From Heterohyrax brucei (Eukaryota; Chordata; Mammalia; Hyracoidea; Procaviidae): 64,000 bases of DNA. Under the pieces are notes generated by a model. The model had not been told where the DNA came from and searched no databases. It saw only the letters and a list, made by a program, of their open reading frames with translations. A program made the position numbers and the translations under genes. The DNA is taken from positions 137,860,829-137,924,828 of the forward strand of contig CM053143.1 of the NCBI GenBank assembly GCA_028571685.1, read 5' to 3'. Below, one piece after another: positions 11,328 through 23,077 of the stretch; the stretch's first letter is position 1, and every line of letters begins with the position of its first letter.

Positions 11328-12383
11328 AGTCTCTGCCACTGAGGTCAAAAAGAGATACTGTACATAGATGTTCCTTTAATTAGCATATTCCACATTGAAA
11401 GTCCAAGTGTACTTGCCACCAAATTATGACATTATTTTCATTTCTCTATTGTTACTTTGGATCTAAGAACAAAGGAACCTGTAACCTTTCAAAATTTTAC
11501 TTGTTCTTCGGAAGAGGAAACTCTGCCATCATCTTGACAGATTTAAAGCAAATTCCCCATTTAAAGTTACAAAACTGCTTTGATTCTCTAGGAATCCACA
11601 CTATGGGTTCATGGATTTGGGGTGACCCACCCAGATCATCTGCCCTTAGGTGTCCTTTTGAACTTTGAAGGAACTGGGTCCCTGGAGTTAGCTTCAGGTG
11701 AAACAATGGCTTAGTATGCAATTTAGCAGGGACCATTTGGCCTTAGATATTGCAAGCTTTGGGGAAATTATCGATGTGCAGGAACTCCTGAGTCTGATAA
11801 GAGGCTGTTTTAGAATGTCTGGCAAGTTCTAGGTGACAGTTTCTGTAACCTGCCTTGTGCGTTGATTCTATCTCTTGAAATTAACGTAACAACAACCTAT
11901 ATAACCTGCCTTTACTGTCCCCTAGTTTGGCATGCCTTCCTCATGTGTTTTCCATTGTTTGTTCATGTTGCCCAATTCAAGTCACACCTACTCACAATAA
12001 ATATATTCTCTTACACTAGTTTTTGGTGTTTCTCTAAGCAATTTAGGTTTTTGACAAAAGTTGAATCAACCAGAAACTATGTTTTTTAAAAAAGATTAGT
12101 AAGCTAAAATAGGTGGGCTTGGACTGGGATTATTATCTTCAACATTCTGCTCTAGGCTTGGATTTTGCTTAGACTGCTTATTATGTAAAGTGGGGGATTT
12201 CACTTGACATATTTTCAACAAGTGAAGGCGAAGAGAGGAGGGTAAGTGCCCCTAGCTAACTTAGAATTATAGAATCAGGCTGTCAAAAGCCCTTTGGATT
12301 TGCTCCATCATTCTAAACATTCAACAACTAAATCATTTGAGAAATTTTGAGAAAATTGTTTCACAGAGTTTTGAGGATCTCTA

Positions 12384-12530
12384 TGTAAATCCTAGTGGCA
12401 TTGTGGTTAAGCATTATGGCTGCTCACCAAAAGGTTGGCAATTTGAATCCACCAGGCACTCCGTGGAAACTCTGTGGGGCAGTTCTACTCTGTTCTAGAG
12501 GGTTGCTATATGGCAGAACAGCGTCAGTGG
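12384..12530 (+). mobile_element. AfroSINE (short form)
   Basis: GTAAATCCTAGTGGCATTG head, CCAAAAGGTTGGCAATTTGA, GTGGGGCAGTTCTACTCTG, ending GTTGCTATATGGCAG. Confidence 0.85.
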
Positions 12531-12557
12531 TAGGAAGCTTGGCAGTGAATGACTAGT

Positions 12558-12836
12558 GAGCAGTAGTGGTCCAGTGGTAGAACTACGGCCTTCCATGTGA
12601 GAGACCTGGACTCAATTCCTGATGAATGTAACTCAAGCACAGTCACCACTTGTCTGCCAGTGGAGACTTACATGTTGCTATGATGCTGAACATGTTTCAG
12701 CAAAATTTCTAGACAAAGAAAGGCCTGGTGATACACTTCTGAAAATCAGCCAATAAAAACCCATGGATAACAGTGCTTTGATCATACTGTGCCTGGGGCT
12801 GCCATGAGTCAGAGGAGGACTTGATGGCATCTAACA
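12558..12836 (+). mobile_element. SINE with tRNA-Gly-like head and RTE-type tail
   Basis: The first about 65 nt (GTGGTCCAGTGGTAGAACTA, then CCTTCCATGTGAGAGACC and a box B of GGACTCAATTC) resemble tRNA-Gly, not the tRNA head of the surrounding AfroSINEs. A body of about 150 nt contains AAAGGCCTGGTGATAC as in long AfroSINEs. The tail CCATGAGTCAGAGGAGGACTTGATGGCATCTAACAA is the RTE-like 3' end. It is therefore a chimeric or sister SINE family. Only one copy was seen here. Confidence 0.7.
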
Positions 12837-12844
12837 ATGGATGA

Positions 12845-13095
12845 ATGATTACCAAGGATAAATAGCTAACATTTATTGAATGCCCAGTATCTATCAGGCA
12901 CCCTGCTGAGAAATTTACATGTATTATTTAATCACCAACAGTTCCATGCATGTAAGTATTAGTATTAACAGGTGGGAAAAACTGAAGCTTAGAGAGATTA
13001 AATAACTAGCCTGTAATCATAGTGCTAATAAGTGGTGAAGCTAGCATTAGAACTGTTTAGTCTGAATTTACAGTCCAAGCTCTTAATTGCTCCCT
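12845..13095 (+). mobile_element. MIR element
   Basis: Core features of MIR are present in order: AACATTTATTGAATGCCCAG, CTATCAGGCACCCTGCTGAG, TTACATGTATTATTTAATC, GGTGGGAAAAACTGAAGC, AGAGATTAAATAACTAGCC and the distal AAGCTCTTAATTGCTCC. It is ancient and diverged, as expected. Confidence 0.85.
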
Positions 13096-13532
13096 TCTAC
13101 TACCTACTTATATTTATAACAAGTAATTGCATTTATTCACAAAAGCTTTGGACTGAAGGTTAGTCTACATCTTTCAGCCCAAGATTACAATAAACAAACA
13201 AAGCAAACAATAACACATGCAAGGAACATGCTTCTTAATTCAGTCAAGTATGTGAGACCACATGTGCAACACTTATCCAAAAATATGGACAAGAAGGCAA
13301 GAAACAAAAGAAAATGTAGAAGACTGGACACAGGGAACCCAGGGTATAAAGGGAAAGGAGGACAGTGCTGACACACTGCAGGGACTGCAACCAGTGTCAC
13401 ACACACAAAAAAAATGTATTTGTTTAAATGAGAAACTAATTTGTACCATAAATGTTCATGTAAAACAATACAGGTTTCTGAAGTTGAATGTAACAGTTTT
13501 AAAAATGCATTTTCACTTCATTTTTTAATTAG

Positions 13533-13676
13533 AGAAAAACGGTTGCAAGAATGGAAAGCTCTTAAGAAAAAACAAAAATTTGGGGAATTAAGAGAAATTT
13601 CTGGAAATCAGTATGTGAAAGAAGTCACAAATGCAGAAAAAGATGTGTGGGTTATAATTCATCTATACAGATCAAG
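13533..13676 (+). CDS. PDCL2: PDCL2 exon 4 (residues 73-121)
   Basis: Acceptor TTTTTAATTAG, donor AAG|GTAATT. It reads (R)EKRLQEWKALKKKQKFGE, then LREISGNQYVKEV..., ending DVWVIIHLYR(S). This covers the conserved basic helix and the start of the thioredoxin-like domain (beta strand VWVIIHLYR). The lysine-rich helix KALKKKQKFGELREI is characteristic of phosducin-like proteins. The reading frame stays open with no substitutions that would suggest loss of function. 13677-15244 of the intron has no feature I can assign. Confidence 0.97.
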
Positions 13677-15244
13677 GTAATTACCATAGCATTTTCTCAA
13701 AATGTTAATTTGCTGGTGTTTTAAAATGCATATTTCTGATTTCTGGATACTGTAAAGCATATAAGAGAGTACTCAAGAAAAATATGCACATATGTATATT
13801 TAAAATTTTTTATATTCATTGGCTTCAGAAATTTAATTAGCACTTCAGAAATTAAGTCAGCACTCTTGTCAGTTAAAGAAATTCTTTTATTATGGAAAAG
13901 TTTCAGACATAAAGAAATGTAGAAAGAATAAAATGAGAATCCCAAGTACCTATAATCTAGATTCAGTAATTTTTTGTCATTTATTTATATGTGTGTATTT
14001 ACAGATCCATTTCAAAGTAAATTATAGCATGATTCCTTAGTCCTAGTATTACAGTATGTATCTTCAAAATCATGGGCATCCTTCTATGTAAGCACAATAA
14101 CTTCATGCCTAAAAAAATTACCAATAATTTCCTAGTTATATCTAATGCACAGCCCTTACTCAAATTTATCAACTACAAAATGTCTTTATAAATACATATA
14201 GTTTTAACAAGGATTTAATCAACAGTCATGCAGTATAGATGGATATATCATGTCTCATAAGCTGTGGCATCACTAGGGTTGTTGTCACGCACTGTGTTAA
14301 CTCTTGGTGTCACCTCTATCCCCCAGAACCTTCTTAAAGAATCCTTAAAAATGCTTTTTGTAATAATGTTATTCATGAATTCTAATTCATGTATATCACT
14401 CCTTTTCCTTTAATTACTACTTCATTCTAAAAACTGCTATTGATATAGGTTATAAATAGTAATTGTCACAATATTGTAGCTAAAACAACAGAAAATTTGA
14501 CAAAATCAGCAACTCTAAAAACACTGGTAGCAACAAAAACAACAGCATATGCTTGTAGCCTGTGTACCTCAAACCACAAGATTCGAAGTATTATTGTAAT
14601 TGTGTTATAATGATAGCTCTGTCCAGAGCACATTTGATGGTTCAAAAATAAATTAGCATCGAACTTTAGTCATGTATATATATTGATACATGTAAGTTAG
14701 GCTTACAAAGGATGTTTCTGTTGTTGTAACTAACTACAGGGCTATTTTTATGGAAAGTGATTTCTGCTGAAACACTACACAATAATTTTATATAGTTAGT
14801 TTGGTGTCACCCCCTCTGACAGTGTCATCCAGTGCAATACCCCCTAGTGATGCCCTGGAGGTGCAGGAACTGGGCTTACTTTTCCTTCAGGTAAGGGCTC
14901 AGCCTGCTTATGGCGTCTTAGATACTCTGGGCCAGTGAGCCTAGCAGCTTGGCTTGATGTTTGTCTTGGTTTTGGTCTTAAGACAATCTCACACTCGTGT
15001 GCGTAGTCTACTTTTGGACTTCTACATTAGTCCCATATCCAGCTTCATACTTTGAACCTTAATACCATAATGAAACCCTTAGCTTGCTTCCTAAGGTCAG
15101 AGATGTCTCATATTTTATGGTTCTTCTGGAGTTAAAAATTCTTGCCCCTGAGCCCCAAGTACCACATCTGTTTGCCTACCACTTGTCAGAACTGCTTTCA
15201 GGAAACCACTCTCTCAGTACAGTGATGCCATGGTGTCTCCTTTT

Positions 15245-15612
15245 TAAAAAATAATAAATTTTATTGAGGTGAAAATATACATCAAATTCATCAGTTTCTA
15301 CATGTATAATTCAGTGGTATTGATTACATTATTCATGTATTGTGATCATTATTTTTCTCCCTTTCCAAATTATTCCATCACTATTAATATAAACTCAATG
15401 CTCCATAAGAAGCAACTCCCTCCTTTCCATCTACCCCTACTCCTACCACTAATAATCTTTGGTTTTTATACATTTACTTACTTCATTTAAACTGAGATCA
15501 TACAATGGTTGTCGTTTTGTGACGGACTTATTTTGCTCAGCATGATGTTTTCAGGGTTCATCCAGATTGTGGCATGTATTGAGATTTCATTCATCTTTAT
15601 GGCTGAGTAAAT
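15245..15612 (-). mobile_element. Old L1 3' end, minus strand
   Basis: A-rich/T-rich start, then TTTTATTGAGGTGAAAATAT and CTGAGATCATACAATGG, and the ORF2 C-terminal region in reverse (GCTCAGCATGATGTTTTC). The same old L1 type recurs at 50745 and 59340. 15613-16598 was examined and not assigned. Confidence 0.75.
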
Positions 15613-16598
15613 GCCATTCAGCTGCTGATTATCATCAGAGTAGTTAATAGATTGTCCAATGAATGTGTCTAGAAAGGAAAGAGGGCCCAGGACATAATCA
15701 TAGGGAACATCTGCATTTGAAACAAGGCAGAAGAAGGAAGTCAGCCAGATAGAAAGAAAATTAATAGAAAGTGTTTTCACAGAAACCAGAACAGGAGAGA
15801 GTTTCAAGAAGGGAGATGAACAGACATAGCGACTGTTTTGTTTTTTTTTTTAACCTGAGGTTTGAACAGATAAAGAGAGGGTTGTTAACAGAGGGGTGCA
15901 CACAGTTGTAAGGGAATATTAAATACATAAAAATTTGAAAATGTTAAATGGAGCAAAGAACCTTTGCAGAAGGAAATAATGAAGAAATAGGAAAGAGAGA
16001 AGTAGCATAACCGGCAGAGAAAGGTCCCACAGGAAATGGATGGAGTGTGGGATAAAGTAGAGGGACTATCCTTGAAAAAAGCCACGAGCCAGTGGTGGAC
16101 TGGGAGAAAAAGGACTGGAGTACTTTCAACTGAAGAATGGGTTTAACAGGAGTTAAGTAGTACAGCAGAAGAGTTAGAGGTGTAGTCACGCTTCCAATCA
16201 ATTTTAAATTTCTGAAGAGGAATAGTTCCGGTTAGTGGGGGCCAAGATGTGACCTGGGAGTGGAGTATTAAAGAAAAGTATGGATGAAGTTTGTTAGAAT
16301 CAAGGATTTACCAGAAGCTTCCTAGTTTTCTTCCAGGTGTCCTACAAACTGGGACTGACTTCAGTTTAGTTAGGCATCAAATTCCCATGGCAGCAAGATT
16401 CATTCTCAGGCTAAGTGTTTGGAATACAAATCAGGAGACTCTGTAGTTCAGCATTACTAGAGGTAAAAATAAAACATAATAATGATATACTTTTATATTA
16501 AAAACTAAAGGTATATTTTTTGCCATAGAGATATTTCATTGATTTTACTGGACATAAAAATATTTTTTAAAAGTTATGTGTACTGTTTCTCTTTTTAG

Positions 16599-16807
16599 CA
16601 TCCCAATGTGTTTGTTGGTTAACCAGCATCTTAGTCTCCTAGCAAGAAAGTTTCCAGAAACTAAATTTGTTAAAGCCATTGTGAATAGCTGTATTCAACA
16701 TTATCACGACAATTGTTTACCAACAATTTTTGTTTATAAAAACGGTGAGATAGAAGGCAAATTCATTGGAATTATAGAATGTGGAGGGATAAATCTCAAG
16801 CTAGAAG
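16599..16807 (+). CDS. PDCL2: PDCL2 exon 5 (residues 121-191)
   Basis: Acceptor TCTTTTTAG, donor GAAG|GTAATG. It reads (S)IPMCLLVNQHLSLLARKF, then PETKFVKAIVNSCIQHY..., LPTIFVYKNGEIEGKF and IGIIECGGINLKLE. This is the bulk of the thioredoxin-like fold. The LPT motif before the central strand is the family's cis-proline region. As in other phosducin-like proteins, no CxxC redox pair is present. Both split codons (Ser121, Glu191) join correctly. Confidence 0.97.
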
Positions 16808-17799
16808 GTAATGATGTTATTTTAAAATTATCAAAATAATGTGAAAACTATGAATTAACAAGTATCTATAAATTAACAAGTATGAAAGTTTATTTCCTTA
16901 AAATATAAGGTTGTCATCTTCTATTTTCTTGTATGCCCTCAGATTAATTTTCCTACAATAATACCCTTCCTTAAAAACTCTTACAATTCCCTATCTCAAA
17001 TAAGTTAAGAATAGTTTTCTGCTTTAGAATTAGAGCCAACCTATCTGACTGTGTTTCTCAGTACTTTCTGGACTTCATCCACTGCCCCTCCACACTACTC
17101 ATTTGGCCATCCAACTTTTTTTCATACTCTTTCTCTATACCTCAAATGCCTTATTCTTCTTTATTCCCGCTGTCCAAATTGTATTGTTTTTTTTTTTTTG
17201 GTATCCTCAAGTCCTGTTTATTACATTATGTGATCCTAGACCAATTCATAATCTGTGTTCCTCTACTTTACTGAATTCCTATAGCATATGTTCTCTGTAG
17301 AATTTATTTTTAACTTACATGCTATCCAGTTCTGTTGATTAATCAATTCTCATTGAATCTTATCTCCCTAATAAGTACAAAGACCACATCTTATTTCTCT
17401 TTTACATCATACAGCACAGGACTAAATTACATATATTTTTTTACCACAGGACTAAATTACATATATATATTTTTTAGTGATTTCAAACTTAGTAGAAAGC
17501 AAGACCTTGTCTTTGATCTGGTCATTTCTTGGAACTGCTTTAATTATATTATTAAACCAAAATTATCTGTTCTCACCATAACTTCTATTATGTTAAATTC
17601 ATCACTGATTTACAGGCAAGAATGGTTGTTATCAACCACTGTTCTTTTGCTTTGTCATTCTCCCAAAACTGCTTTTGACCTTACTGAGACTTTGGATACT
17701 TTAGTTTTCCAGAATTCCCTCCTCATTCTTTTCTAGTTTCTAATGCCACTCCTTGTTTCATCACCTTATTTTTCCATCTTGGACCTCGTCCTTTTAATT

Positions 17800-19660
17800 T
17801 TTTAAAATTAATGCATAAGAATATGAAGAATAATACAGTAAACAATTATGTAATCATTATCCAAAAGTAACAAATGTTCATGTTTGCTTCAGCTGTTTGT
17901 TTGCAGTTTTTGAAATAAACAACAGTGATAGGGTTGAAGTTACTTATATTTCCATTCCTAAGCCCATTTCCTACCTCACTCCCTAGAGAAAACTGTGGTC
18001 ATTAATTTAGTATGTATCTGGTGCATGTTTTTATGCTTTAACTACGCATAGATAGATTAAAATGTGTATGTACTATTTGTATTATAAATCTGAAACTATT
18101 CAATAGTTAGGTTTCTGTTGTAGTATAATTCTGTAACTTTTAACTCAGCAACATTGTTTTCAGAATCTAATGGTTGTTTCATATAAATATGACTCAATAG
18201 TTATAAATTCTATCTAGTATTCTCTCATCAGACTACCATAATTTGTATATCATTCACCTTCTGATAGAAATTTTAGTCATTCCAGTTTTCACATTATAAA
18301 AAATTTCACTTTGACTATCCTTGTGTCCACTTAAGAAAATTTCTGAAGGATATATAGGGGATTATAGGATCATACAGTGTAGACATTTTCAATTTCATTA
18401 GATATTGTCAAACTGCTCTAAAAATAAGAGCATAAATTCACTGGTAGTGTGTGCAAGTTCCATTTATCCACACCTTCAGCAAATGTGGTATTATTAGGCT
18501 GTTGCTTTTTTTCTCCCCAATCTGATGGATATCAAATGGCATCTTGCCATAGTTTAAATCTGCATCTCAATTAGTAGTGGAGTTAAGCATTTTTTCATGT
18601 GTACTGGTCATTCTGGTTTCCTCTTCTAATTGGTCATATGCATTGCCGTTTTCAATAGTGTTGTTTTATTGATTTACAGAAATCTGTGTGTGTATATAAA
18701 AAAATTCTGGATACTGATCTTACAGATATTGTTAATAGATTCTCACCAGCTATGACTTATAATTTTGCTTGTCAGACAAAACTTCTAATATTGGCATAGT
18801 TAAATTTATTAATATTTTCATTTATTTTATACTTTTTGTGCTTTCTTTTACAAACTCTTCTGTGTTCCAAAGTGAAATGGTCTTCTGTACTTCTAATGCT
18901 TTTAAAGTTTTGTTTTTTTACTTAGGTCATAAATAACACTGGGGCTTACTTTTGTGTATGTATAATGTAACAGTTGTATCTTATTGTGGTTTTGACTTGC
19001 GTTTCTTGTCTTAGTTGGCTATTTGTATATCCTTCTTGGTGAAATATCTACTCAACTCTTTTGACCACTTCCTTATTGGATTGTTTGTTTTTTTGTTCTT
19101 AAGTTGTAGAAGTTTTATATATATTTCAGATATTAGATCCTTATTGAATATATGGTTTCTAAAAATGTTGTCCAAATCTGTAAGCTGTCTTTTTACTTTT
19201 TAGATAAAGTCTTCCAATGAGCTGAAGTAATTTTTGTGTGGCCCCCTGTGAAATTCTTTAGTTTGATTGGTGTCTTTCTTTATCTTGTGATGAATTTGAC
19301 AAGAGGTGTGTTTATTAGTCTCTTCAAAGAACGAGCTTTTGATTTTCTTTGTCATTGTTACTGTTTTACCCTTTATTTTTTGCTAAAGTCTTTTCTTCCT
19401 TATATTCCTTCTTCTGTTTTCCTTGGGCATACTTTATTCTTTTCTTAGCTTCTTTGTTTGAACTTTCAAATCACTTAAATTCAGTCTTTTAAAAAATAAT
19501 TTAAACTATAATTTCTCCCTTTAAGTATAACTTTAGCTGTATCCAGTGTGTATTTTATTATGCTTTATTGTCATGCAGTTCTAAGTGTGTTATAATTTCC
19601 ATATTAACTTATGAGTCAACTTTTGTTTCATATAGATGAGAAATTCTTTTTTTTTCTTCA
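17800..19660 (-). mobile_element. Old L1 ORF2/3' region, minus strand
   Basis: Reversed L1 ORF2 C-terminal sequence is recognisable at 18480-18660 (TGATGGATATCAAATGGCAT, TTTTTCATGTGTACTGGTC), 18990-19260 (GATATTAGATCCTTATTGAA) and more weakly to about 19660. It therefore fills nearly the whole last PDCL2 intron. 16808-17799 to its left is AT-rich and unassigned, apart from a short duplicated ACAGGACTAAATTACATATA at 17417 and 17446. Confidence 0.65.
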
Positions 19661-19708
19661 TTTTTTAAGATATTTTTAACTGATTTAACAATTGGCTATT
19701 TATTGCAG

Positions 19709-19866
19709 AGCTTGAATGGAAGCTAGCAGAAGTTGGAGCAATACAGACTGATTTGGAAGAAAACCCTCAAAACTACATTGAAGATGTGATGGTGTCTTCA
19801 ATTAGAAACAGTTCTATTTATGATAATAGTAATAGTTCAAACAGTGATAATGATGACACCAACTAG
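19709..19866 (+). CDS. PDCL2: PDCL2 exon 6, C-terminus and stop (residues 191-242)
   Basis: Acceptor TTTATTGCAG. It reads (E)[18 protein letters not shown], then [20 protein letters not shown] and a Ser/Asn/Asp-rich tail ending DNDDTN followed by TAG. The helix [11 protein letters not shown] closes the thioredoxin fold. The acidic, serine-rich tail is typical of PDCL2 and is variable between species. Summing the exons with an assumed 6-nt first coding exon gives 729 nt, or 242 residues plus stop, against about 241 in other mammals. The gene therefore looks intact. Confidence 0.97.
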
Positions 19867-20130
19867 AAATATTTAGTAAATGGCTTTAAAGTGTTTCTGT
19901 ACTGAATGTTTTATTTACTACTACCTTTATAATCAAGTCACAAAATTTATAATTAGATTTTGTTTTCATTTTTATTTTAGAATTATAGTTTATATGTCAT
20001 TTCTAAGGCTTTCAGTTATTTCAGGATATTGATTGTCCCCAGCAAAACCAGAATTGTAGTGAATTCTTAATACTCCTTTTTATAACTCATACTGAATTAA
20101 ACCCACAAATATTAGTGAGTTGCTTACTTA
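19867..20130 (+). other. PDCL2: PDCL2 3' UTR with candidate polyadenylation signal
   Basis: The sequence after the stop is AT-rich and repeat-free. The first hexamer of the standard variants is ATTAAA at 20096-20101; no AATAAA precedes it. Cleavage within the next 10-30 nt would give a 3' UTR of about 250 nt. This is inference from the hexamer only. 20131-20488 contains nothing further that I can identify. Confidence 0.45.
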
Positions 20131-20488
20131 CTTCCAAAGGAACTTGTGAATAACAATAATGAGACAAAAACCACAAAATTTCTTTTAAATCTACAGATTT
20201 TTAAGGATTACTTAGAGGCTTTGAGTTAAAATACTGAATTGATTTATTACCATTGCTTTTTCTTTGAAGGGTCTTACCCACTAAAAATTAATTGCACAAT
20301 AGAAAAATACAAAGTGAATATTGTGAAAAGTACATAAGAAATACCTTCCACTCATTACCATTGTTAGGAAGTTATTAAGTGTTCTCAGTAATAGTTAAAT
20401 TAAAAAATTATTAAAATAATATGACATGGAGACTCTAAATCATGAGTCAGAGAGGTGAGAAAAAGAACATACTTGGGGATTTACCTAA

Positions 20489-20692
20489 GTCCCTGGGTGT
20501 AACATGATTTGGGGCCAACTGAACAGCTGTAGGTTCAAGTCTGCCCAGAGGCACCTCAGAAGAAAAGTCTGCTGGTCTGCTTCTAAAATTTCAGCCACTG
20601 AATCCAACACTATGGAGCACAGTTTCACTCTGACACACATGGAATCGCCTTGAGTCAGAACTGACTAGACATCAGCTGGTACTGGTATGTTT
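20489..20692 (+). mobile_element. AfroSINE (long form)
   Basis: Contains the central segment (AGGCACCTCAGAAGAAAAGTC and GCTTCTAAAATTTCAGCCAC) that the short form lacks. It ends ATGGAATCGCCTTGAGTCAG and TAGACATCAGC. Diverged, consistent with the older AfroSINE subfamily. Confidence 0.8.
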
Positions 20693-20965
20693 TAATAGCA
20701 ATCACAGAAGAATTCAGTATGAGAAAATGTACAATAATATCAGGCTGTGCAGATGACCTGCAGGATGCTTTATCTTGGTTTAATAATGAATATTACTTTT
20801 AGAGAAAAAGACTTGATGGTAAATCTAGCATGTAATAGTTCAGTAACAGATTTTATTCTCATGCTTTTGTTTGTATTGATGACCCATAATTCTGTATGTG
20901 GTTGTTCACAAATGTTTGTGAGAATATATTAAGTTTAAATTTGGTTTAACATGGAGTCTAAATGC

Positions 20966-21123
20966 AATCCAAACCCACTGCCGCTGAACTGATTCCAGCT
21001 CATAGCGATCCTGTAAGACAGACCAGAACTGCCTCACAGAGTTTCCAAGGAGCACCTGGCAGATCTGAACTGCTGACCCTTTGGTTAGTAGCCACAGCAT
21101 TTAACCACTATGTCACCAGGGGC
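20966..21123 (-). mobile_element. AfroSINE (short form), minus strand
   Basis: AAACCCACTGCCGCTGAACT, CATAGCGATCCTGTAAGACA, GTTTCCAAGGAGCACCTGGC and a terminal CACCAGGGGCT. 21124-22023 carries only a CA/CT microsatellite at 21857-21890, with no gene signal. Confidence 0.9.
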
Positions 21124-21856
21124 TTTTTGTTGCTATGGGGTAGGGGTGTTAGGGATCATACTAAGCTACAGAGAAGGATGAAGTGGAAGGAAACTTAAAT
21201 ACAGATTTGAGTTAGGTAATGATTTATTTCACCAGAGTAGGTACAAGCAAATAGGCAAACTCTGGAAAGAACCAGGAAGTCCTCTTTCTCCTAAGATAAT
21301 AAAGAAGGGTTTGTAAAAATATATACCTTGGAGCTAGAGAAGGAAAATTGAGAGAAGTCACACATATGGGCCTTTATTGTATCATTATGCACATGTATCA
21401 GAGAAGAATTTACCTAGTTACATTGATCTAAGTTCTGAATCTGCTGAGCAAATGGGTAAATTCCTATTCAGGGTAAAACAGTTATGGAAATGAAAGTAGG
21501 ACCCATATTAACACCAAGTTACAATATAATTCTAATGCTATCTGATACATATAAACACGAACATTATTGTCACTCAGTTGAAACCAAATGCAAGAGGTCG
21601 TCATAATCTTTTAAGTAAACACATACTTCGTTAATTTTCTTTCAAGTTAGGATTAACAGAAGCAGTACTGATTGTATTCAAGACAGCTGAATAAAAAGAT
21701 ATGTATTTCTCTCTTAACTCTTAACTCAGATCCACCAGGTGGCAGTATGCTTTTATACACAATCACAGTTCATGATGATTTTAACATTTGTAAAAATCAC
21801 AAAATGATAGCATTCTAGAGCTGGCTGGCTTAGATTCCAGGCCCACTCCCTGCAAC

Positions 21857-21890
21857 ACACACACACACACATACGCTCTCTCTCTAGGAA
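21857..21890. repeat. (CA)n/(CT)n microsatellite
   Basis: About eight CA units followed by ATACG and a CTCTCTCTCT run. Simple repeat with no element context. Confidence 0.9.
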
Positions 21891-22023
21891 GGACACATGC
21901 CTGCCAACACAAGTCAATACTCTTCTATACCCTGCTTTATTTTAATAAATTCTCATTCAAGTAGTATATAAATTAGTTGTCAGAATGTGGGGAAGTTAAT
22001 GTATAATATTTTGTTCTCCATTT

Positions 22024-23077
22024 GCTGCTAACTGAACAGTTAGAGTTTCAAGTCTACCCAGAGGCACCAGAGGAAAGGCCTGGTGAGCTACTTCTGAATA
22101 GGGTGCAAAAGGGTACAGAAAAGTTTTTTGTTTTTTTTTTAATTACCAATAGTCAAGGGCCTACAAAAATGGGTATCTCTATATATTTTGACTTAACATT
22201 TGTCTCTGTTCCTTGCTGCCAGTGGTGCTCAGTTGAGACTCCCCTCCCTTCTTACCCACTGCTATTGATTCAATTCTCACTCACAATGACCCCATAGAAC
22301 AGAGTAGAACTGCTCCATAGGATTCCTCCCTGCTTAATAGTGTCTTTTTGTCAATGTGAAGCACTAATGGTACGGTGCTTAAGAGATGACTGCTGACCAA
22401 AAGGTTCACAGTTCAGATCCATCAGCTGCTCCTCAGAAACACTATGGGGCAGTTCTACTTTGTCCTTTACAGTCACCATCGTTTGGGTTTGGTCTGTCAA
22501 TGTGTAGCCCTAGAATTATCTGCATCCCCAGGGAACCTGTTAGAAATGCAGAATCTCTGGCCCATCTTACCTGAGTTGGAATGTGTATTTCAGTGAGATT
22601 GGTATGCAGATTAAAATTAGAGAAGCACTGGCTAACAAAGACCTTCAAGACTTCAGGAGCAGATTCCTTAACTCTTCCCCTATACCTAGGATACTCACTG
22701 CCATTGAGTTGATTCTGACTCACAGTGATCCTACAGGACAGTATAAACTGTCCCATAGAGTTTTTAAGGAGCACGTGGATTTAAACTTCCAATCTTTGGG
22801 TTAGCAGCTGTGGCACTTAACCTCTATGCAACCAGTTTCCCTTATCTAGGCTAGGAAAGTATATGGAGGCTAAAGTTCATTAGTAGTTACCGGCAGCCAG
22901 TCGACCAAAAAAACAAAACTGAATCCATTACCGTGGAGTCAATTCCAACTGATAGCGAACTTATAGGACAGAGTAAGGCCGCCCCAAAGAGTTGCCAAGG
23001 AGAACCTGCTGGATTCAAACTGCCAATCTATTGATTAGCAGCTGTAGCACTTAATCACTACACCATCAGAATTTCCA
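22024..23077. mobile_element. Cluster of five AfroSINE copies in mixed orientation
   Basis: Five separable pieces: + 22024-22120 (long form, tail broken by a T-run); - 22250-22325 (tail half only); + 22362-22475 (head and middle); - 22688-22840 (nearly complete, ending ACCAGTTTCCC); - 22908-23077 (complete, A-rich tail at the left and AGAATTTCC head at the right). Divergence differs between copies, so they accumulated over time. 23078-24368 to the right is unassigned. Confidence 0.8.

Noticed and set aside
12558..12625. Possible tRNA-Gly gene
   Set aside because: The acceptor stem does not close and the sequence continues into a SINE body and tail; it is a SINE head.
16885..17240. Search for CRISPR arrays, operons or phage-like modules anywhere in the window
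   Set aside because: The DNA is clearly mammalian; no regularly spaced repeats with unique spacers and no compact gene clusters are present.
17335..17736. 133-codon + strand ORF in a PDCL2 intron
   Set aside because: AT-rich, contains an internal duplicated TTACATATA segment and no recognisable protein features.
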